Assembly: GCA_027486345.1 (NCBI GenBank)
Contig: JAIXPH010000063.1
Location: 1-64,000 of the forward strand
Reading direction: 5' to 3'
Origin: Paracoccaceae bacterium
GTDB lineage: Bacteria > Pseudomonadota > Alphaproteobacteria > Rhodobacterales > Rhodobacteraceae
Length of the DNA: 64,000 nucleotides
Shown here: positions 17,132 through 28,662 of the stretch, in pieces
Layout: every line of letters starts with the position of its first letter
Position numbering within the stretch: the first letter of the stretch is position 1
Notes under the pieces: model-generated
Seen by the model: only the letters and a program-made list of their open reading frames with translations
The model's database searches: none
What the model was told of the DNA's origin: nothing
Translations under genes and position numbers: made by a program

Positions 17132-18037
17132 TCACCCCAGGTCGGGGATTGCGATCCGTCCGCTGGACACCGGCACGGCAGAACCGCGGATCAGCACGCG
17201 GGCCAGACGGTCGCCGTCCTGCTGCACCGTCAGGTGGATGCGGGACGGTCGCCCCATCTCGACCCCTTGGTGCAGCACGAAGCGGTCCTCGGTCCCGCTC
17301 AACGCCCCCGAGGCCTGCAATTGCGCGGCAAGGATCGCGCTGGCCGATCCGGTGGCGGGGTCTTCCGGGATGCCCGCCGTAGGCGAGAACATCCGCGCGC
17401 AGAAATCGCAATCCTGCCCCGGCGTGTAAAGATAGGCGCTGTCCACGCCCGCCGCCTGCATCAGCGCATCCCAATGCGGCTGGATCGGCCGTGCCCGCGC
17501 CAAACAGTCCAGCGAAGCCACAGGCACATACAGAAACGCCGGTCCACCCTGCCAGACCGCCGGGTGATGCGCGCCAAACCCGATGTCCCCGTCCTCCAGC
17601 CCCAGCGCCGGGGCGAGTGCCTCGGTCAGCACGCGCCCCGGCGCCGCATGGGGCAGGACAGGGGCGGCAAATTCCGCCTCGACCGCGCCACCCTTGCGGG
17701 TGACGGTGACCGGGACCAGCCCGGCCTCTTCCTCCAGCACCAAGGCGGCCGAGACATCGCCAGCGCCCGCGGCTTGCGTGGCCAGATGGATGGCGCAGCC
17801 CACCGTGGGATGTCCGGCAAAGGGAATTTCCGCTGTGGGAAAGAAGATCCGCACGCGGGCGGTGTGGGCCGGATCGCGCGGGGCCAGGACGAAGATCGTC
17901 TCGGACAGGTTGAACTCCCGCGCGAGGGTCTGCATCTGCGCCGTGCTCAGCCCATCCGCGCCCAGCACCACGGCCAAGGGATTGCCCGCAAAGGCGCGGT
18001 CGGTGAACACATCCAGCGTGTGAAATTCCAGCATCAT
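17132..18037 (-). CDS. PhzF-family isomerase/epimerase
   Basis: 301 aa, the usual length. It shows the two-domain diaminopimelate-epimerase-like fold: MLEFHTLDVFTDRAFAGNPL at the start with the catalytic glutamate in REFNLSETIFVL (about residue 45), PFAGHPTVGCA near residue 75 and FSPTAGIPEDPATGSA near residue 215. Members act in phenazine synthesis or as isomerases of unknown substrate; no phenazine genes are nearby. The start codon abuts the rlmJ stop. Confidence 0.93.
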   Translation of the reverse strand: MMLEFHTLDVFTDRAFAGNPLAVVLGADGLSTAQMQTLAREFNLSETIFVLAPRDPAHTARVRIFFPTAEIPFAGHPTVGCAIHLATQAAGAGDVSAALVLEEEAGLVPVTVTRKGGAVEAEFAAPVLPHAAPGRVLTEALAPALGLEDGDIGFGAHHPAVWQGGPAFLYVPVASLDCLARARPIQPHWDALMQAAGVDSAYLYTPGQDCDFCARMFSPTAGIPEDPATGSASAILAAQLQASGALSGTEDRFVLHQGVEMGRPSRIHLTVQQDGDRLARVLIRGSAVPVSSGRIAIPDLG

Positions 18038-18814
18038 TCAGCCCTTTCGGAACAGCCGGTCCAGATGCGCGGCCTCATCCTCGATCCCGTAGGGCGCGTT
18101 CAGCATCCAGATGCCGGAGCCGATCATCTTGTGCCCCTCGCGCACGGGGGGAAAGCGCAGCTCATGGCGGAAGGCATCGGGATGGTCCTGCATCAAGGTC
18201 TCAAGCATCGGCAGATGCAGGCCTTGGGTCAGGATCGGATACCACAGCATCACGATCCCCACATTCCACTTCTTGGCGACCTGAGCGATCACCTTGGGGA
18301 TCGTCGCGTAATCGTCCTTCACCTCATACGAAGGATCAATCACCAGCAGGCCCCGGCGCGGGGTAGGTGGCGTGATGGCCAGCGCCATCTTCAACCCGTC
18401 CTCGCCACGGACATGCGCGCCCCAGCGGTCCGCCTCACGCGACAGTGCGGCGCGTTCCTGCGGGTGCAATTCGGCCAGATGGATCACATCGCCCTCGCGC
18501 AAGGACAGTGCCGCGATCAGGGGCGATCCGGGATAGGCGGTCTCGCCATACATGGCCCGCGTCTCAGACAGGCGCCGCGCATAGGGATGGTCGGGGGCAA
18601 AGCGCGCCTGCAAGGCGGCAATGCCTGCCGCCGCCTCGCCGGTCTTGACTGCCTCGGCCGCCGTCAGGTCATAGACCCCGCGCCCGGCATGGGTTTCGAT
18701 GTAAGTCAGCGGTTTGTCCTTGCGGGTCAGATAGTCCAAGACCCATGCCAGCAACGCATGTTTCTGGACATCGGCAAGGTTCCCGGCGTGGTAGATATGT
18801 TGATAGGACAGCAT
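18038..18814 (-). CDS. rlmJ: 23S rRNA (adenine-2030-N6)-methyltransferase
   Basis: 258 aa. MLSYQHIYHAGNLADVQKHA at the start, THAGRGVYDL (S-adenosylmethionine-binding region) near residue 43 and LLVIDPSYEVKDDY (the DPPY-type catalytic motif, here DPSY) near residue 163 identify RlmJ, which methylates A2030 of 23S rRNA. It is the first gene of a four-gene minus-strand run (rlmJ, phzF, terB, phnD-like). Confidence 0.95.
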   Translation of the reverse strand: MLSYQHIYHAGNLADVQKHALLAWVLDYLTRKDKPLTYIETHAGRGVYDLTAAEAVKTGEAAAGIAALQARFAPDHPYARRLSETRAMYGETAYPGSPLIAALSLREGDVIHLAELHPQERAALSREADRWGAHVRGEDGLKMALAITPPTPRRGLLVIDPSYEVKDDYATIPKVIAQVAKKWNVGIVMLWYPILTQGLHLPMLETLMQDHPDAFRHELRFPPVREGHKMIGSGIWMLNAPYGIEDEAAHLDRLFRKG

Positions 18815-18911
18815 GGTTCCGCGTAACGCGCTTTGCCGCGCCGCACAAGCTATGTTGCCTAAACCCTGCCTCCCGGTCTAGGGGTGGGACGCAAACCGCG
18901 CGGGGACTGAC

Positions 18912-19565
18912 ATGGAAATCTTCACGACCGAGGGCTTGATCGCCCTGCTTCAGGTGATCGGCATCGACCTGGTCCTTGCGGGCGACAATGCCATCGTGAT
19001 CGGTCTCGCCGCCGCCGGCTTGCCCAAGGAGATGCGGGCCAAGGCCATTCTCGTGGGCATCATCGCGGCCACGGTGCTGCGCATCGGCTTTGCCGCTGCC
19101 GCGACGCAACTGATGGCGATCACCGGGTTGCTGCTGGCCGGGGGCGTGCTGTTGTTGTGGGTGTGCTGGAAGATGTGGCGTGAACTGCGCGAGGGCCATG
19201 CCGCCGAACAGGCCAGCGCCGAAGAGGCGCTGGAAGGCACGGACCTGAACAATGACGGCGTCATCGCGCCCGCCAAGACCAAGACCTTTGGCCAGGCCGC
19301 GCTGCAAATCGTCATCGCTGATGTGTCCATGAGCCTTGATAACGTCCTTGCCGTGGCCGGGGCGGCGCGGGAGCATCCTTCTGTGCTGGTGATCGGCCTT
19401 GCGCTATCCATCGCGCTGATGGGTCTGGCCGCCAGTTTCGTGGCGCGTCTGCTGAACAAGTACCGCTGGATCGCCTATATCGGCTTGGCCATCATCGTCT
19501 ATGTCGCGCTGAAGATGATCTGGGAAGGCTGGCATGAGGTGGGGCCGTTGGTCGCCGCGCTCTGA
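18912..19565 (+). CDS. TerC-family integral membrane protein
   Basis: 217 aa with seven hydrophobic segments. TerC hallmarks are LVLAGDNAIVIGLAAAGLP (about residues 20-38) and IVIADVSMSLDNVLAVAGAA (about 136-155), each with conserved acidic residues in the membrane that suit metal ion movement. A hydrophilic linker (about residues 92-130, containing LNNDGVIAPAKTKTFG) divides the two halves. It is divergent from rlmJ. TerC proteins are implicated in manganese/calcium export or tellurite resistance. Confidence 0.93.
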   Translation: MEIFTTEGLIALLQVIGIDLVLAGDNAIVIGLAAAGLPKEMRAKAILVGIIAATVLRIGFAAAATQLMAITGLLLAGGVLLLWVCWKMWRELREGHAAEQASAEEALEGTDLNNDGVIAPAKTKTFGQAALQIVIADVSMSLDNVLAVAGAAREHPSVLVIGLALSIALMGLAASFVARLLNKYRWIAYIGLAIIVYVALKMIWEGWHEVGPLVAAL

Positions 19566-19650
19566 TCGGGGGTTGAGCAGGGATTGACCCCGCGTCGACA
19601 GGGGTTGTTCCAAGCCGTTCCCTTTGTTGGTTTTATTTGAATCCGACAGA

Positions 19651-19677
19651 AAAAACCCGCCTTTTGGTGGGTTTTTG
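19651..19677. terminator. Rho-independent terminator after the TerC gene
   Basis: AAAAACCCGCC, loop TTTT, GGTGGGTTTTT: a hairpin flanked by A and T runs, able to work in both directions. It follows the TerC gene stop by about 85 bases and precedes the small secreted protein gene. Confidence 0.8.
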
Positions 19678-19766
19678 CTTGCAAAATGATGGGTGGGCAG
19701 GACAGATCGGCGGCGATGGCGGGAGGGTCCGCCTTCTTGCGTATCTGTAACGTCGGAGATGACACG

Positions 19767-20057
19767 ATGAAAACCAAACTCGCCCTTGCCGCGCTGGCCG
19801 TGACGCTGGCTGCTCCCGCCTTTGCACAGTCCTTTGACGTGGCAACGGCCACCTGCGGTGAATTCGCCGCGCTGGATGCCGACACCATGGGCACCATGCT
19901 TCTGTGGATCGACGGCTACACCGGAGGCGTCGCGGGCGACACCACGCTGGATCTGGACCGTCTGAAGCAGAACATCACCGACGCGATGGCGCTCTGCGCC
20001 GAAGATCCGGCCAAGCCGGTTCTCGACGCCATGTCGGAAGCCTCGCTGGAGCAGTGA
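19767..20057 (+). CDS. Small secreted HdeA/HdeB-family protein
   Basis: 96 aa from the ATG at 19767, preceded by CGGAGATGACACG. Residues 1-20 (MKTKLALAALAVTLAAPAFA) form a signal peptide. The mature part (SFDVATATCGEFAALDADTM ... WIDGYTGGVAGDTTLDL ... ALCAEDP) has two cysteines spaced as in HdeA/HdeB-like acid-stress chaperones, which are periplasmic. It has its own terminator upstream, so it is probably transcribed alone. Confidence 0.85.
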   Translation: MKTKLALAALAVTLAAPAFAQSFDVATATCGEFAALDADTMGTMLLWIDGYTGGVAGDTTLDLDRLKQNITDAMALCAEDPAKPVLDAMSEASLEQ

Positions 20058-20133
20058 TCCGCGCCAGCAGCGGAATCGGCAAACGGCGGGGCCAGTCCCC
20101 GCCGTCTTGCGTTTCAAGCAATGTACCCTTGGC

Positions 20134-21057
20134 CTAGGACGCTGCGGCAGCCTGCCGGGCCACGCCATGGGCGATGTCCGCCAGCAAGGCCAGACCGCCC
20201 GGCGGATCGCCTTGGCGGCGGGTGATGCCCACCGCCCCGGACAAAAAGCGCGCGCCGGTCGGTCGCTCCGCCATCTGGCCGCTGGCCAGATCCTCGACCA
20301 CCACCCCGCGCGAGATGAACCACATCGCGTCCGACGCCAGACAAATGCCGCGTCCCAGCGCCAGCGACACCGTCTCGACCGCCGGTTTGATCCCGTTCAG
20401 TCCCAGCGAGGCAAGGTAGGCATCCACCGCAGGCCGGATCAGCGCGGTGGCGGGCGGCAGGATCAGCGGGACGCTCGCCAAGACCTCTGCCAAAGGCAGG
20501 TGCGCAAGCGGATGATCCGCCCGCGCCGCCAGAACCACATCCTCCTCATAGAGATGCTCAAAGCTCAGGCCCGACATCTCGGTCGCGGCGGGCAGGCGGC
20601 CGATCATCAGATCAAGCGCCCCTTCCCGCAGCAGGCGGATCAGATAGTGATGCGGGCCCGTCTCGATCGAGAGCATCACATCGGGCCGCACCGCACGAAA
20701 GCGCAGCACGACCTGCGGAAAGAACCGCGTGGCGACCGTGGGCAGCACCCCCACCCGGATCGCGCCGCCTTGCCCCGGACGCAAGCCCGCCACCCCCGCC
20801 TCCAGCGATTGCAGCGCGGCGATGGCGTGGCGGCGGAACAGCGCGGCGGCCTCGGTCAGGATCAGGCGGCGGCCTTGGCGCAAGAACAGCGGCTGGCCCA
20901 GCAAATCCTCCAACTCGGCCAGACTGCGCGACAGGGCGGGTTGGGTGATCCCCTGCGCCCGCGCTACGGCGGAGAGGTTGCCTTCGGCGGCGATGTCCAG
21001 AAAGGCGCGGATGTGGCGCAGCTTTATGCCGGGATGCATAGCGGAATGGTTATCCAT
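20134..21057 (-). CDS. pcaQ: LysR-family regulator of the protocatechuate pathway, PcaQ type
   Basis: 307 aa from the ATG at 21055-21057 (MDNHSAMHPGIKLRHIRAFL). The N-terminal LysR winged helix is IKLRHIRAFLDIAAEGNLSA and QPALSRSLAELEDLLGQPLF. A LysR substrate-binding domain follows (VGVLPTVATRFFPQVVLRFR). It is divergent from pcaDCHGB, the standard pcaQ arrangement, and would activate that operon with 3-carboxy-muconate/muconolactone as effector. Another in-frame ATG just downstream (MHPG) is possible. Confidence 0.9.
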   Translation of the reverse strand: MDNHSAMHPGIKLRHIRAFLDIAAEGNLSAVARAQGITQPALSRSLAELEDLLGQPLFLRQGRRLILTEAAALFRRHAIAALQSLEAGVAGLRPGQGGAIRVGVLPTVATRFFPQVVLRFRAVRPDVMLSIETGPHHYLIRLLREGALDLMIGRLPAATEMSGLSFEHLYEEDVVLAARADHPLAHLPLAEVLASVPLILPPATALIRPAVDAYLASLGLNGIKPAVETVSLALGRGICLASDAMWFISRGVVVEDLASGQMAERPTGARFLSGAVGITRRQGDPPGGLALLADIAHGVARQAAAAS

Positions 21058-21087
21058 CTTTGCCCATTTTGCATTTTCAAAAGCGTT

Positions 21088-21108
21088 TCCATGCTGTGAT
21101 ATTATGGA
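21088..21108. promoter_or_regulatory. Candidate PcaQ operator (TCCAT-N11-ATGGA)
   Basis: The 66-base gap between pcaQ and pcaD contains the inverted repeat TCCAT-N11-ATGGA, which has the T-N11-A shape of LysR-type sites. A second repeat, TTTTG-N6-CAAAA, lies at 21067-21082. The site is just upstream of the pcaD ribosome binding site, so it may overlap the promoter. Binding by PcaQ is inference. Confidence 0.45.
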
Positions 21109-21123
21109 CAGACGGAGGATGCC

Positions 21124-21897
21124 ATGCAAGTTCTGACCCGCCCTTGGGGCGCGATGCATTATCAGGTGCAGGGCGATGGTCCTGCCGTGGTCTTTGCCAA
21201 TTCGCTGGGCACCGACCTGCGGCTGTGGGAGGCGGTGCTGCCCATGCTTCCCGGCATCCGCGCCATCCGGTTCGACAAGCGCGGGCACGGGCTGTCATCC
21301 TGCGGGCCGCAAGAGGGCATCGAGGGCTTTGCCGAGGATGCCGCCGCGCTGATCGAGGCGGTGGCGGGTGGTCCTGTTGTGTTCGTCGGCCTGTCCATCG
21401 GCGGGATGATCGGGCAGGCGCTGGCGTCGCGGCGTCCTGATCTGGTGCGCGCCTTGGTGCTGTCCAACACGGCGGCGAAGATGGGCACGCCCGAGGCATG
21501 GCGCGCACGCATCGACGCAGTGCGCACGGGCGGGATCGAGTCCATCGGCGATGCGGTGATGGAGCGGTGGTTTGGCCCCGCCTTCCGCGCCACGCCCGCG
21601 CTGGCGCTGTGGCGCAGCATGCTGACGCGCACGGATGCGGATGGCTACACCGCCGCCTGCGCTGCCATTGCCGAGGCTGACCTCAGCGCGGCCACAGCGC
21701 GGCTGACCCTGCCGGTGCTGGCGATTGCTGGCGATCAGGATGGGGCCTCACCCCCCGATCTGGTGCGCGGCACGGCGGATTTGATCCCCGGCGCGGCGTT
21801 CCACATTATCCCCGGCGCGGGCCATTTGCCCTGTGTCGAAACCCCCGCCGCTTGGGCCGCGCTGGTGGCCCCTTTCCTGAAAGAACACGCACGATGA
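21124..21897 (+). CDS. pcaD: 3-oxoadipate enol-lactone hydrolase
   Basis: 257 aa, an alpha/beta hydrolase. The nucleophile elbow GLSIGGMIGQ is at about residue 85, and the histidine of the triad is in GAGHLPCVE near the C-terminus. It hydrolyses 3-oxoadipate enol-lactone to 3-oxoadipate, the last lower-pathway step encoded here. It is first in an operon, with a clear CGGAGG ribosome site, and overlaps pcaC by 4 bases. Confidence 0.96.
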   Translation: MQVLTRPWGAMHYQVQGDGPAVVFANSLGTDLRLWEAVLPMLPGIRAIRFDKRGHGLSSCGPQEGIEGFAEDAAALIEAVAGGPVVFVGLSIGGMIGQALASRRPDLVRALVLSNTAAKMGTPEAWRARIDAVRTGGIESIGDAVMERWFGPAFRATPALALWRSMLTRTDADGYTAACAAIAEADLSAATARLTLPVLAIAGDQDGASPPDLVRGTADLIPGAAFHIIPGAGHLPCVETPAAWAALVAPFLKEHAR

Positions 21898-22277
21898 CCG
21901 ACCGTTACGCGCAAGGCATGGCCACCCGCCGCCGCGTTTTGGGTGATGCCCATGTGGATAGGGCCGAGGCCGCAAAGACCCCCTTTGACGCCGCCTTTCA
22001 GACCCTGATCACCGAATCCGCCTGGGGCACCGTCTGGGCGCGCGACACGATTACCCCGCGCGAGCGGTCGATGCTGACCATCGCGCTGCTGGCGGGGCTG
22101 GGGAATGACCACGAACTCGCCCTGCATCTGCGCGCCACGGCCAATACCGGGGCCAGCCAAGACGATGTGTTGGAGGCGCTTTTGCATGTCGCCATCTACG
22201 CGGGCGTGCCGCGCGCCAATCATGCCATAAAGATCGCCAAAGAGGTTTTCGCCCAAAGGGAGGCGGCACAGCCATGA
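21894..22277 (+). CDS. pcaC: 4-carboxymuconolactone decarboxylase
   Basis: 127 aa from the ATG at 21894, overlapping the pcaD stop. It is an AhpD/CMD-family protein: [40 protein letters not shown] and the histidine-containing [20 protein letters not shown]. It decarboxylates 4-carboxymuconolactone to 3-oxoadipate enol-lactone. It is a separate small gene here, not fused to pcaD as in actinobacteria. Confidence 0.96.
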   Translation: MTDRYAQGMATRRRVLGDAHVDRAEAAKTPFDAAFQTLITESAWGTVWARDTITPRERSMLTIALLAGLGNDHELALHLRATANTGASQDDVLEALLHVAIYAGVPRANHAIKIAKEVFAQREAAQP

Positions 22278-23008
22278 ACGCCAAGACAGATCAACACGGC
22301 CCGCTGTTCCCGCGTGACCGCGACTGGCACCCGGCGGCCTATATGCCGGGCTACAAGACCTCGATGACGCGCGCGCCGCAGCGGCCCTTGGTGGCGATGG
22401 GCACGACCCTGTCCGAAGAGACCGGCCCCGCCTTTGGCCATTCGATGATCGGGGCGATGGACAACAATCTGGTGCTGAACTTCACCGGCCAGCCCGCCAT
22501 TGGTGAGCGGATCATCATGCATGGCCGGGTCTTGGATGAAAACGGGCGCGGCGTGCCCAATGTGCTGGTCGAGATGTGGCAGGCCAATGCGGGCGGGCGC
22601 TATCGGCACAAGAAGGACGGCTATCTTGCGCCGCTCGACCCCAACTTCGGCGGCTGCGGGCGGACCTTGACCGCGCCCGATGGCAGCTACGAATTCCTGA
22701 CCATCCGCCCCGGTGCCTATCCTTGGCCCAACCACGTCAACAGTTGGCGGCCGATGCACATCCACTGGTCGGTGTTCGGCTCTGGCTTTGGTCAGCGCCT
22801 GATCACGCAGAACTATTTTGAGGGCGATCCCCTGATCCCGCTCTGTCCCATCGTCAACACCATCGGCCAACAGGCCGCGATTGACGTGCTGGTGGCGCCC
22901 TTGGACATGAACCGCGCGATGCCGATGAATTGCCTGGCCTACAAGTTCGACATCGTGCTGCGCGGGCGGCGGCAATCCTTCTTTGAAAACCGCAAGGAGG
23001 GTCTGTGA
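22274..23008 (+). CDS. pcaH: Protocatechuate 3,4-dioxygenase, beta subunit
   Basis: 244 aa. Ferric-iron ligands are visible: the tyrosine in [20 protein letters not shown], and the tyrosine and histidines in [20 protein letters not shown]. It opens the protocatechuate ring between the hydroxyls to 3-carboxy-cis,cis-muconate, working with PcaG. The stop codon overlaps the pcaG start. Confidence 0.97.
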   Translation: MNAKTDQHGPLFPRDRDWHPAAYMPGYKTSMTRAPQRPLVAMGTTLSEETGPAFGHSMIGAMDNNLVLNFTGQPAIGERIIMHGRVLDENGRGVPNVLVEMWQANAGGRYRHKKDGYLAPLDPNFGGCGRTLTAPDGSYEFLTIRPGAYPWPNHVNSWRPMHIHWSVFGSGFGQRLITQNYFEGDPLIPLCPIVNTIGQQAAIDVLVAPLDMNRAMPMNCLAYKFDIVLRGRRQSFFENRKEGL

Positions 23009-23619
23009 TGGTCCAGCCTCTGTCCTATCTCCGGGAAACGCCGTCCCAGACGGCCGGTCCTTATGTCCATATCGGGCTGACCCCGAACCGGCTCGGCATT
23101 CCCGGGATTTACCCCGTCGATCTGGGCCTATCGCCCATCGCCGAGGGCGCCAAAGGGGAGCGGATCACCCTGACGGGCCGGGTCATCGACGGGCAGGGCA
23201 TGATCCTGCGCGACGCCGTGATCGAGACATGGCAGGCCGATGCAGCGGGGATCTATCCCAACAACGACCCGCGTGGTGCTGCGGACCCCGCCGTCAACGG
23301 CTGGGCGCGGATCGCGGCGGATTTTGACAGCGGCATCTGGCGGCTGGACACAATCAAGCCCGGGCGCGTGCCTGCGCCGGATGGGCGGCTGATGGCCCCG
23401 CATATCGCCGTCTGGCTGGTGGCGCGCGGGATCAACCTTGGCCTGCAAACGCGCATCTACTTTGCGGATGAGGCCGCCAATGCCGAATGCCCGATCCTTG
23501 CGCGCATCGAACCGGCGGACCGCATAGCCACGCTTTTGGCCAAGCGGACGGCTCCGGGGGCCTACAGCTTTGACTTCCGCCTGCAAGGGCCGGAAGAGAC
23601 GGTGTTTTTCGACGTCTGA
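23008..23619 (+). CDS. pcaG: Protocatechuate 3,4-dioxygenase, alpha subunit
   Basis: 203 aa from the ATG at 23008, sharing a base with the pcaH stop; a GTG three bases upstream is in frame but less likely. The sequence (LRETPSQTAGPYVHIGLTPN, VIETWQADAAGIYPNNDPRG, LMAPHIAVWLVARGINLGLQ) is typical of the alpha subunit, which lacks a full iron site and shapes the active site of the beta subunit. Confidence 0.97.
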   Translation: MVQPLSYLRETPSQTAGPYVHIGLTPNRLGIPGIYPVDLGLSPIAEGAKGERITLTGRVIDGQGMILRDAVIETWQADAAGIYPNNDPRGAADPAVNGWARIAADFDSGIWRLDTIKPGRVPAPDGRLMAPHIAVWLVARGINLGLQTRIYFADEAANAECPILARIEPADRIATLLAKRTAPGAYSFDFRLQGPEETVFFDV

Positions 23620-23686
23620 TGTCGCTTGACTCAGCCGGATCGGCGGGGCTGTGTGGCCCCGTTCATTTCTTGCAAGGCCTGCCCCC

Positions 23687-24993
23687 ATGCCCGCATCGCC
23701 CGCCGACAGCGCCCTTTATCGTGGCCTTTTCTCTGATGAGGAAACGGCGGCGCTCTTCACCGACAGCGCCGAGATTCGTGCCATGCTGCTGGTTGAGGGC
23801 GTCTTGGCCCGCGTGCAGGGCGAACTGGGCATCATCCCCGCCGAGGCCGCCGCCTTCATCGACCGCGCGTCGCGCGAGGTGGTGATCGACCCCGCCGCGA
23901 TGGCCTTGGAAACCGCGACCAACGGCGTCCCGGTTCCGGCGCTCGTCACCGCCTTTCGCAAGGCGATGGAGGCGCCGGATCACGCGCGATACCTCCATTG
24001 GGGTGCCACCTCGCAAGACATCATGGAGACCGGGCAAGCTCTGCGCCTGCGCCGCGTGATGGCGTTGTGGGATGCGCGTCTGGGGGCTTTGGCGCAGGCG
24101 CTTGGCCGGATGGCGGCGGCGCATGCCGAGCTGCCGATGGCCGCGCGGACCTATGGGCAGGCGGCGACGCCGACCAGTTTTGGCGCGGTGGTGGCCTCGT
24201 GGGGGCATCCCGTTTTGCGCCACCGCGCACGGCTTGCGACGGTGCGCGATGATCTGGCGGTGGTGTCTTTGGGCGGTGCAGCGGGCACGCTTTCGGCGAT
24301 GGGGGCTGAGGGTCCGGCGACCCGCGCGGCGCTTGCGGCGGCCTTGGGCCTGACCGATCCCGGCCACAGCTGGCATGCGGAACGCGACAGCATAGGGGCT
24401 TTTGCCGCATGGATGGCCGGGCTGGTGGCCAGCCTTGGCAAGATGGGCGAAGACCTGATCCTGCTGGTGCAAAGCGGGCAGGGTGAGGTTGTGATCTCGG
24501 GTGCCGGTTCGTCCAGCACCATGCCGCAAAAGCAAAACCCCGTCGGGCCATCGGTGCTGGTGGCACTGGCGCGGCAGGTCATCGCCCTTGCAGGCGCAAT
24601 GCAAGGCGCGGGCCTGCACCGCCAGCAACGCGATGGCGCGGCGTGGTTTGTCGAATGGCTGACCCTGCCGCAGATGTGCATCCTCACAGGTCGCGCCTTG
24701 GCGCTGGCGCTGGACCTCGCCCAGCGGATCACCCCGGTGCCAGAGGCGATGGCCAAGGGCCTGACCGATGGCGCAGGCCTGATCCGGGCCGAGGAGTTCA
24801 CCTTTGCCCTTGCCCGCCACATGCCCCGGCCCGAGGCTCAGGCGATCATGAAAGACCTGTGCAAACGCGCCATGGCCGGGGAGGGTGCGCTGCCCGACCT
24901 TGTGGCGCAGGCTTTTCCCGACATTGATATTGACCCCACCGCCGGACTTGGCACAGCGCCGGATGAGGCGCGGGCCTTTGCGGCATCGGTCGC

Positions 24994-24997
<4 letters not shown>
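23687..24997 (+). CDS. pcaB: 3-carboxy-cis,cis-muconate cycloisomerase
   Basis: 436 aa from the ATG at 23687. It belongs to the fumarase/aspartase superfamily, with the signature GSSTMPQKQNPVGPSVL near residue 280, HWGATSQDIMETGQALRLRR near residue 105 and the third conserved region around TYGQAATPTSFGAVVASWGH. It cyclises 3-carboxy-muconate to 4-carboxymuconolactone. It is the last gene of the pca operon and overlaps convergent pobR by 4 bases. A longer upstream reading exists but lacks a ribosome site. Confidence 0.95.
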
Positions 24998-27078
<2,081 letters not shown>

Positions 27079-27091
27079 TGAACGACAGAGA

Positions 27092-27125
27092 AAAGGCCCG
27101 CCGGATTACCCCGGCGGGCCTTTTT
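27092..27125. terminator. Terminator between pobA and the ferredoxin reductase gene (both directions)
   Basis: AAAGGCCCGCCGG, a short loop, CCGGCGGGCC and TTTTT form a strong hairpin with flanking A and T runs. It sits between two convergent genes, 14 bases after pobA and about 20 bases from the end of the minus-strand operon, so it can stop transcription from both sides. Confidence 0.9.
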
Positions 27126-27145
27126 CCAGGTCTTGTGGGCGTCGG

Positions 27146-28348
27146 TCAACCTTGCGCCAGCCACGCTTTCAGTGCCGCCGCCCCCTCAACCATCACGGCA
27201 TCCGGCGGGGTCCGCCCGGACTCGAGCAATTGCCGCGCGATCATGTGGTCGGCGGGGCTGTTCAGGGTTTCGACCGACATCAGACGATCCCCCGCCAGAT
27301 GGAACACCGCCAACCGCGCGCCCTCATCGCGCATCACCCGCCGGTCGGCCCAAATCGCCAGACCGGCGATTTGCAGCTTCAGCGGCCCGATGTCGGACCA
27401 GAACCACGGCACCGTTCGGAACGGCGTCGGTTCCGCCCCTGACAGGAGGCGCGCAAGGTGACGGGCCTGATCGGTGGCGTTCTGCACGCTTTCGATCCGC
27501 AGCGCAGCGCCCGCCTGCCAGTGCGGAGTCTCTGCGACATCGCCGATGGCCCAGACATGGGGCGCGCTGGTGCGTAGATGCGCGTCGGTCAGGATGCCCA
27601 TGTTGCAGGCGATGCCTGCCGCTTTCGCCAGTGCGGTATCCGCCACGGCCCCGATCCCCACAAGGATCAGGTCACAGGGGATGTCGTCAGTCGCACCCAG
27701 AACGGCGGTCACGCGGTCGCCGTCGCGGCGATAGCCCTGACCCGTCCAGTCAAGGCGCAAGGTGACGCCCAGACCCGTCAAGGTTTCCTGCACATGGCGT
27801 GAGGTTTCTGGTGCCGCCACCCGTGCCAGCACGCGCGGCGCGGCTTCCAGCACGGTTACGGATTTGCCAATGCCTGCCAAAGCGGCCGCCGATTCCAGTC
27901 CGATGAAACCACCTCCGATGACGGTCACCCGCTGCGCCTGTGCCAGAGCCTCGCGCAGGCGCATCGCATCGGCAAGATCGCGCAAGCTGTGCACATTCGC
28001 GGCCCCGGCAAGGTCGGGCAGCATCCGATTCCGCGCGCCTGTGGCCAGCACCAGATCACCATAGAGCAGCGCCTCACCGTCCAGCATCACCACCCGCGCG
28101 GCGGTGTCGATGGCTGTCACCATGCCTGTCCGCCGCTCAACCCCCGCCGTGTCATAGGCGGATGCGGCCCGCAGGGGTTGGGGCAGGGCGGCGGGGTCTT
28201 TCAGGAAGGTCTTGGACAGCGGCGGTTTGTGATAGGGCAGGGCATCGGCGGCGTCGATCAAGGTCACCGCGCCCGCATAGCCCTCGGCCCGCAGGGACAC
28301 CGCCAATTGGCTGCCGGCATGGCCTGCACCGATGATGACGACGCTCAT
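27146..28348 (-). CDS. NAD(P)H:ferredoxin reductase of a three-component P450 system
   Basis: 400 aa from the ATG at 28346-28348, overlapping the ferredoxin stop by 4 bases. MSVVIIGAGHAGSQLAVSLR is the FAD site, VIGGGFIGLESAAAL the NAD(P)H site, and VWAIGDVAE a flavin motif. The sequence resembles putidaredoxin/rhodocoxin reductases. It would pass electrons to the adjacent ferredoxin for the P450 at 35.0-36.3 kb. Last gene of the operon. Confidence 0.93.
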   Translation of the reverse strand: MSVVIIGAGHAGSQLAVSLRAEGYAGAVTLIDAADALPYHKPPLSKTFLKDPAALPQPLRAASAYDTAGVERRTGMVTAIDTAARVVMLDGEALLYGDLVLATGARNRMLPDLAGAANVHSLRDLADAMRLREALAQAQRVTVIGGGFIGLESAAALAGIGKSVTVLEAAPRVLARVAAPETSRHVQETLTGLGVTLRLDWTGQGYRRDGDRVTAVLGATDDIPCDLILVGIGAVADTALAKAAGIACNMGILTDAHLRTSAPHVWAIGDVAETPHWQAGAALRIESVQNATDQARHLARLLSGAEPTPFRTVPWFWSDIGPLKLQIAGLAIWADRRVMRDEGARLAVFHLAGDRLMSVETLNSPADHMIARQLLESGRTPPDAVMVEGAAALKAWLAQG

Positions 28349-28653
28349 CTTGGGGCGACCTGCAAAACGATGCCAGCCATGGTGTCGGTCACCGTGATCT
28401 GACAGGTCAGGCGGCTGCTGGCTTGGACGTTCTGGGCGACGAATTCCAGCGTCTCCGCCTCCAGCGCCTCGGCCTCCGGCAATGCGCCGTCGATCAGATA
28501 GCAATGGCATGTCGCGCACATGGCGCTGCCGCCGCATTCGGCGATGATGCCCGCCACATTGGCGCGGGTGGCGGCGGCCATCAGGCTTTCGCCGGGACGT
28601 GCGGAAACCTCCCGACGGGTGCCGTCGGGTTCGACAAAGGTGATTTGGGGCAT
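28345..28653 (-). CDS. [2Fe-2S] ferredoxin, putidaredoxin/adrenodoxin type
   Basis: 102 aa. Cluster ligands fit C-x5-C-x2-C...C: AECGGSAMCATCHCYL near residue 40 and the fourth cysteine in RLTCQITV near residue 84. Such ferredoxins carry electrons to class I bacterial P450s. It is coupled to the reductase gene by ATGA and lies in the same operon as the P450. Confidence 0.95.
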   Translation of the reverse strand: MPQITFVEPDGTRREVSARPGESLMAAATRANVAGIIAECGGSAMCATCHCYLIDGALPEAEALEAETLEFVAQNVQASSRLTCQITVTDTMAGIVLQVAPR

Positions 28654-28662
28654 GTTCGGTCC